Origin: Streptomyces pristinaespiralis
Lineage (GTDB): Bacteria; Actinomycetota; Actinomycetes; Streptomycetales; Streptomycetaceae
DNA length: 64,000 nucleotides
Assembly (NCBI RefSeq): GCF_001278075.1
Contig: NZ_CP011340.1
Coordinates: 2,604,001 to 2,668,000 of the forward strand
Direction: 5' to 3'
In this document: piece after piece, positions 60,384 through 64,000 of the stretch
Layout of the letters: each line of letters begins with the position of its first letter
How positions within the stretch are numbered: position 1 is the first letter of the stretch
Notes under the pieces: model-generated
Told to the model about the DNA's origin: nothing
The model's input: the letters and a program-made list of their open reading frames with translations, nothing else
The model's database searches: none
Translations under genes and position numbers: made by a program

Positions 60384-60946
60384 CAGGACCCGTCCTCCGA
60401 GGCGTCACGCCCGGAGGCGACCTCGGCCTCGCTGCCGTCGATCAGTCCGCGCGGCGGGGTGATCACGGCCCGCTGCTCCTCGAGGTCGATCTCGGCGACG
60501 ATCTCCTGGACGAACGGGATCATCACCTCGCTGCCGTCGGGCCGTTCGACGATGAACAGGTCCTGCGAGGGCAGGTGGCTGATCTCGGTGATCCGGCCGA
60601 TCTCCGTGCCGTCCTCGAGCACCACGTCCAGATCCATCAGCTGGTGGTCGTAGTACTCGTCGGGCTCCTCGGGGAGCTCCTCCGGGTCCACCTCGGCGAT
60701 CAGCAGCGTGTTGCGCAGGGCCTCCGCGGCGTTGCGGTCCTTCACGCCCTCGAAGCGCAGCAGCAGCCGGCCGCTGTGCACCCTGCCGGTCTCGATGGTC
60801 AGCGGTCCGGCGGTCGCCGGGTCCGTGGCCAGCACGGCTCCCGGTCCGAGCCGCAGTTCCGGTTCGTCCGTGCGCACCTCGACGGTGACCTCGCCCTTGA
60901 TGCCGTGGGCCCGGCCGATCCGTCCGACTACCAGCTGCACGCTCAC
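60383..60946 (-). CDS. rimM: Ribosome maturation factor RimM
   Basis: The product has 187 residues. It helps 16S rRNA processing and S19 assembly in the 30S head. The N-terminal RimM domain ([26 protein letters not shown]) and the PRC-barrel domain ([53 protein letters not shown]) are both present. It is coupled to trmD. A 156-base gap with a hairpin separates it from khpA. Confidence 0.96.
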   Translation of the reverse strand: MSVQLVVGRIGRAHGIKGEVTVEVRTDEPELRLGPGAVLATDPATAGPLTIETGRVHSGRLLLRFEGVKDRNAAEALRNTLLIAEVDPEELPEEPDEYYDHQLMDLDVVLEDGTEIGRITEISHLPSQDLFIVERPDGSEVMIPFVQEIVAEIDLEEQRAVITPPRGLIDGSEAEVASGRDASEDGS

Positions 60947-61052
60947 CCCTCTGTGCGGCCGGACCCCACGCTTTCGCGGTGGTGGTCGGTTGCCGCCGTG
61001 GTTCCTCGGTTACTCAATTATCGGTTTGCCGGCTCCGGCAGCGACACGACAA

Positions 61053-61084
61053 GGGCCGGGAAGAGCCGGAGCCCTCCCCGGCCC
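61053..61084 (-). terminator. Hairpin after khpA
   Basis: GGGCCGGG (61053-61060) and CCCGGCCC (61077-61084) form an 8-base-pair stem with a 16-base loop, 19 bases beyond the khpA stop. A competing stem CCGGCTCCGG is visible just downstream at 61029-61038. Confidence 0.5.
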
Positions 61085-61102
61085 GAGCCGGTGTTCAACT
61101 GT

Positions 61103-61342
61103 TCAGCGGACCTGGTCCACGTCGACGAGGTCGACGCGGATGCCACGGCCGCCGATGGCGCCCACGACGGTGCGCAGTGCGCGCGCGGTGCGGCCGTTGC
61201 GGCCGATCACCTTACCGAGGTCGTCGGGGTGGACCCGGACCTCGAGCACGCGCCCGCGACGCAGGTTGCGGGAAGCCACCTGCACATCGTCAGGGTTGTC
61301 GACGATGCCCTTCACGAGGTGCTCGAGAGCCTCCTCGAGCAT
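61103..61342 (-). CDS. khpA: KH-domain RNA-binding protein KhpA
   Basis: The product has 79 residues and is a single KH domain: LEEALEHLVKGIVDNPDDVQVASRNLRRGRVLEVRVHPDDLGKVIGRNGRTARALRTVV. The IGRNGR loop is the KH GxxG motif. In other bacteria KhpA pairs with KhpB to bind many small RNAs and mRNAs. It lies 2 bases after rpsP and is translationally coupled. Confidence 0.96.
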   Translation of the reverse strand: MLEEALEHLVKGIVDNPDDVQVASRNLRRGRVLEVRVHPDDLGKVIGRNGRTARALRTVVGAIGGRGIRVDLVDVDQVR

Positions 61343-61344
61343 CC

Positions 61345-61788
61345 TCAGGCCTCGGTGGACTCGGCGGGCGCGGCCTCGGCCTCGTCCGCCTTCTTGTCGG
61401 CCTTCTTCGCCTTCGGGGTGATGGCCTCACCCTTGGCGTCGTCACCCTCGATGGCCTTGGCGAAGGCGTCGAAGGAGGCGCGCTTGTCTTCCTTCGTCGC
61501 CGGGGCCAGCAGCGGCTTCTCCGGGGCCGGCAGACCCTTGACCTTCTGCCAGTCGCCGGTGAGCTTCAGGATGGCCAGAACCGGCTCGGTCGGCTGGGCG
61601 CCGACGGACAGCCAGTACTGGGCACGCTCGGAGTCGACCTCGATGCGCGACGGGTTGTACGTCGGGTGGTACAGCCCGATCTCCTCGATGGCCCGGCCGT
61701 CACGGCGGGTACGGGAGTCGGCGACGACGATGCGGTAGTGGGGCTGGCGAATCTTGCCGAGACGCTTCAGCTTGATCTTGACTGCCAC
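61345..61788 (-). CDS. rpsP: 30S ribosomal protein S16
   Basis: The product has 147 residues. The core [68 protein letters not shown] is standard S16. The C-terminal 60 residues are a lysine/alanine/glutamate-rich tail. The GTG at 61788 has AGGAG about 12 bases upstream. The 251-base leader 61789-62039 holds a likely promoter around 61910-61930 (GGCTAGCTGTACTCG on the minus strand) and no gene. Confidence 0.95.
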   Translation of the reverse strand: MAVKIKLKRLGKIRQPHYRIVVADSRTRRDGRAIEEIGLYHPTYNPSRIEVDSERAQYWLSVGAQPTEPVLAILKLTGDWQKVKGLPAPEKPLLAPATKEDKRASFDAFAKAIEGDDAKGEAITPKAKKADKKADEAEAAPAESTEA

Positions 61789-62039
61789 GGGAGTGGTGTC
61801 TCCTGGTCTTGACGTGGTTGGGCACAACGAGATGCCACGTGGGGTTGCGGTACTCGGGTGCCCGATGGACGCGTCAGCCGGAGGCGAGAGGGTTCCTGTG
61901 CGGCTGTCGAGTACAGCTAGCCATTGTGCCACATGCCGGCGACGGCTTTTCACCCGCCCGGGCATCCCGGCGGGCCCGTCGGCGCACGGCCCGCCGGCCG
62001 ACGAGCTCGTCGGCTGCCTGCCCCCGAGGGCGCGGACGA

Positions 62040-62633
62040 TCAGCTCGCCGCGCCCACTGCCTCCGGGATACGGAAGGGCTTTCCGCACCCGCCGCAGACG
62101 ATCGGCGCCTGGGCGAGGACAGACGGGACGACTCTGACGTTGCGGCCGCAGTCGCAGACGGCCTTGACCCGCACGCCGCCGCCCGAGGAACCGTGCCGTG
62201 CGGCGGGTCCGCGGAAGGTGCGCTTGGTGTCCGATGCCGTCGCGACGGTGTGCGCCTTGAGGGCGCGCTGCAGCCGTTCGATCGTGGGACGGTACCGCCG
62301 CTTGGCCTCGGGATTGAGCGCGACCAGCGAGAAGCCGCTGCTGGGGTGCGGCTCGTCCACATGGTCGAGGCCCATCTCCTCGGCAATGGCCAGGAAGCGG
62401 CGGTTGTGGTAGCGGCCGGCGCGCGAGGTGTCCCGGACACCTCGCGCGGCGGCGATGCCGTGGACTGCTTCGTGGAGCAGTCGCTCGAAGGAGAGCTCGG
62501 CGCCGCAGGCGGACGAGGACTCTCCGATCAGGGATTCGGGCGCGGCAAGATCCGGCAGCTCGGGGTGGTGCCGCTGAATGTCGGCCCACGCCTGTGCCAG
62601 CTCTGCGGCGAGAACAGGTGGTGTCGTGCTCAC
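62040..62633 (-). CDS. Putative SprT-like zinc metalloprotein
   Basis: The product has 197 residues, starting GTG AGC ACG ACA ([43 protein letters not shown]). It contains [17 protein letters not shown] with an HExxH zincin motif, then [17 protein letters not shown], and a C-terminal zinc ribbon (CDCG ... [11 protein letters not shown]). This layout (HExxH, a downstream H, then a Cys ribbon) resembles SprT/Spartan-type proteins, but the middle sequence is not one I can place. TATCAC lies just before the GTG, so the message may be leaderless; an ATG at 62684 is in frame. It lies between rpsP and a proS gene. Confidence 0.7.
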   Translation of the reverse strand: MSTTPPVLAAELAQAWADIQRHHPELPDLAAPESLIGESSSACGAELSFERLLHEAVHGIAAARGVRDTSRAGRYHNRRFLAIAEEMGLDHVDEPHPSSGFSLVALNPEAKRRYRPTIERLQRALKAHTVATASDTKRTFRGPAARHGSSGGGVRVKAVCDCGRNVRVVPSVLAQAPIVCGGCGKPFRIPEAVGAAS

Positions 62634-62822
62634 GTCGTGATAACGAGCCGGACGGCCCGCGGGTTCCATTCCGGGCCATCCCAAATAATTTGCACGTACC
62701 AGTCAGTTGCCGTCAGTTGCCGTTGATACGTCCCGACGAGGGCGGGTGCGTCGATCTGCGGAGGATATTCACAGCTCCCACCAAGGTGGTACGTAGCGAC
62801 GCGCGCCCGGCGGGCCGGGCCC

Positions 62823-64000
62823 TCAGTAGGCCCGGGCCACGATCGCGACAGTACCGGGCGCGTCGTCCGACTCGGGCACCGACCCGTCCTCGGCCACGAG
62901 GCAGCGCACGGAGACCGCCTGTTCCGCCAGCGCGGTCTCGCCCTCCTCGCCCAGCGTCGCCCACGGAATGCGGGCCCATCCGCCGGCGGCCGCCGCTTCC
63001 GCGGCCTCCTCGATGGTGCTGACGTCGGACGTGCGCGCCTCGCGGCGGGCCCGGGACTGCTCGAGCAGCAGCGCCTGGTCGTCCTCGAGGATCTTCGGCA
63101 GCAGCGCGGCGAGCGAGTCGAGGCTCACCGGCTCCTTGCCCCCGGGGATGCGGCGGGCGAGCATCGCGGTGCCCGCCTCCAGGTCCCGCGGACCGATCTC
63201 GATCCGCACCGGCACGCCCTTGAGCTCCCAGTCGACCGCACGGCGGCCGAAGGGGGTGTCCACGCGGTCGTCGACATGGACCCGCAGGCCGGCCGCCGTC
63301 AGCAGCCGGCCGACCTCGTGCACCTTGGCGACAGCCTCGTCGCCCTTGATGGCCATGACGACGACCTGGACGGCCGCGAGCCGCGGCGGGACGCGCAGGC
63401 CGTTGTCGTCGCCGTGGGACATGATCAGCCCGCCCACCATGCGGGTCGACACACCCCACGACGTCTGCCAGACCAGTTCCTGCTGACCGTCCTTCGACAG
63501 GTACGAGGTGTTGAACGCCTTGGCGAAGTTGGTGCCGAGCTCATGACTCGTGCCCATCTGGAGGGCCTTGCCGTCACCCATCATCCCTTCCAGGGTGAGG
63601 GTGTTGATGGCCCCGGCGAACCGCTCCCTGGGCGTCTTGCGGCCGAGCACCACGTCGATGCCGAGGACGTTGACCATGAAGTCGGCGTAGACGTCGCGGT
63701 GGATGCGGGCGGCGTAGTCCCTGGCGTCCTCGTAGGTGGCGTGGGCGGTGTGGCCCTCCTGCCAGAGGAATTCGGTCGTCCGCAGGAAGACCCGCGGGCG
63801 CAGCTCCCAACGGACCACGTTGGCCCACTGGTTGATCAGCAGCGGCAGGTCCCGGTAGCTCTGCACCCACTTGGAGAAGTAGTCGTTGATGATCGTCTCG
63901 GACGTGGGGCGCACCACGACCGGCTCCTCGAGCTCCTTGCCGCCGCCGTGCGTGACCACCGCGAGTTCGGGCGCGAAGCCCTCGACGTGCTCAGCCTCGC
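62823..64000 (-). CDS. proS: Prolyl-tRNA synthetase, archaeal/eukaryotic type, 3' part
   Basis: The gene runs off the right edge; about 392 C-terminal residues are present out of an expected ~470. It has EAEHVEGFAPELAVVTHGGGKELEEPVVVRPTSETIINDYFSKW (motif 2 region), LLINQWANVVRWELRPRVFLRTTEFLWQEGHTAHAT and the C-terminal zinc-less domain with final ARAY. This belongs to the archaeal/eukaryotic-like ProRS group, not the bacterial form with an editing insertion. From memory many Streptomyces encode both. It charges tRNA-Pro. The 189-base gap downstream has a tandem GTCAGTTGCC (62703-62722) and small palindromes. Confidence 0.93.
   Translation of the reverse strand, partial: EAEHVEGFAPELAVVTHGGGKELEEPVVVRPTSETIINDYFSKWVQSYRDLPLLINQWANVVRWELRPRVFLRTTEFLWQEGHTAHATYEDARDYAARIHRDVYADFMVNVLGIDVVLGRKTPRERFAGAINTLTLEGMMGDGKALQMGTSHELGTNFAKAFNTSYLSKDGQQELVWQTSWGVSTRMVGGLIMSHGDDNGLRVPPRLAAVQVVVMAIKGDEAVAKVHEVGRLLTAAGLRVHVDDRVDTPFGRRAVDWELKGVPVRIEIGPRDLEAGTAMLARRIPGGKEPVSLDSLAALLPKILEDDQALLLEQSRARREARTSDVSTIEEAAEAAAAGGWARIPWATLGEEGETALAEQAVSVRCLVAEDGSVPESDDAPGTVAIVARAY

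Noticed and set aside
62640..62730. tRNA gene or integration site next to proS
   Set aside because: A GGGTTCCATTCC stretch looks like a T-loop at first, but the stem does not pair and no cloverleaf or integrase is present. The GTCAGTTGCC tandem is only two copies.

Overview
This window looks like chromosomal DNA of a Streptomyces species (or a very close relative). The base composition is very GC-rich with strong third-position GC bias, GTG and TTG starts are common, and the gene order is the conserved Streptomyces block whiG-dprA-yifB-yraN-DUF2469-sipZYXW-rplS-trmD-rimM-khpA-rpsP together with rpsB-tsf-pyrH-frr-cdsA-rlmN. No transposase, integrase, phage gene, tRNA, rRNA or CRISPR array was recognised. 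The species cannot be named from the sequence alone.

Positions 1-33 kb are dominated by amine catabolism. There is a polyamine ABC transporter (potD-potA-potB-potC) in one operon with an aldehyde dehydrogenase and a PuuB-like FAD amine oxidase. Around it lie two further aldehyde dehydrogenases, a GABA aminotransferase (gabT), a second class III aminotransferase co-transcribed with an Lrp/AsnC regulator, a PucR-type regulator and an EamA exporter. Together they can take up putrescine-like amines and convert them, through gamma-aminobutyraldehyde-type intermediates and GABA, to succinate semialdehyde and succinate. Between them sit unrelated genes: a large membrane ATPase resembling conjugation coupling proteins, a PAP2 phosphatase, a GH18 chitinase with a DasR-type operator, a NADAR protein, adenosine deaminase, a GDPD-like protein, a DUF574 methyltransferase, a NarL-type two-component system, a serine beta-lactamase-like hydrolase and a short-chain dehydrogenase.

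Positions 33-41 kb hold an ABC-type ATPase/membrane protein pair, a LOG-like Rossmann protein and a thiamine transporter (thiB-thiP-thiQ) preceded by a clear TPP riboswitch. Positions 41-64 kb are mostly housekeeping: rlmN, two paralogous small stress-type proteins, CDP-diacylglycerol synthesis, ribosome recycling, UMP kinase, EF-Ts, S2, then an M23-like peptidase gene with an abnormal run-on 3' end, a TetR regulator, the sporulation sigma factor whiG, DNA-processing genes, four consecutive type I signal peptidases, the L19-TrmD-RimM-KhpA-S16 operon, a putative SprT-like zinc protein and the 3' part of an archaeal-type prolyl-tRNA synthetase.

The less ordinary features are non-coding: a 34-bp tandem repeat array beside pucR, an 18-bp-arm hairpin that covers the apparent start codon of the PAP2 gene, a 170-bp direct duplication after the M23 peptidase, 36-bp repeats with DnaA-box-like sequences upstream of whiG, and a sequence motif shared by the two polyamine aldehyde dehydrogenase operons. 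No clearly new defence or mobile system was found.
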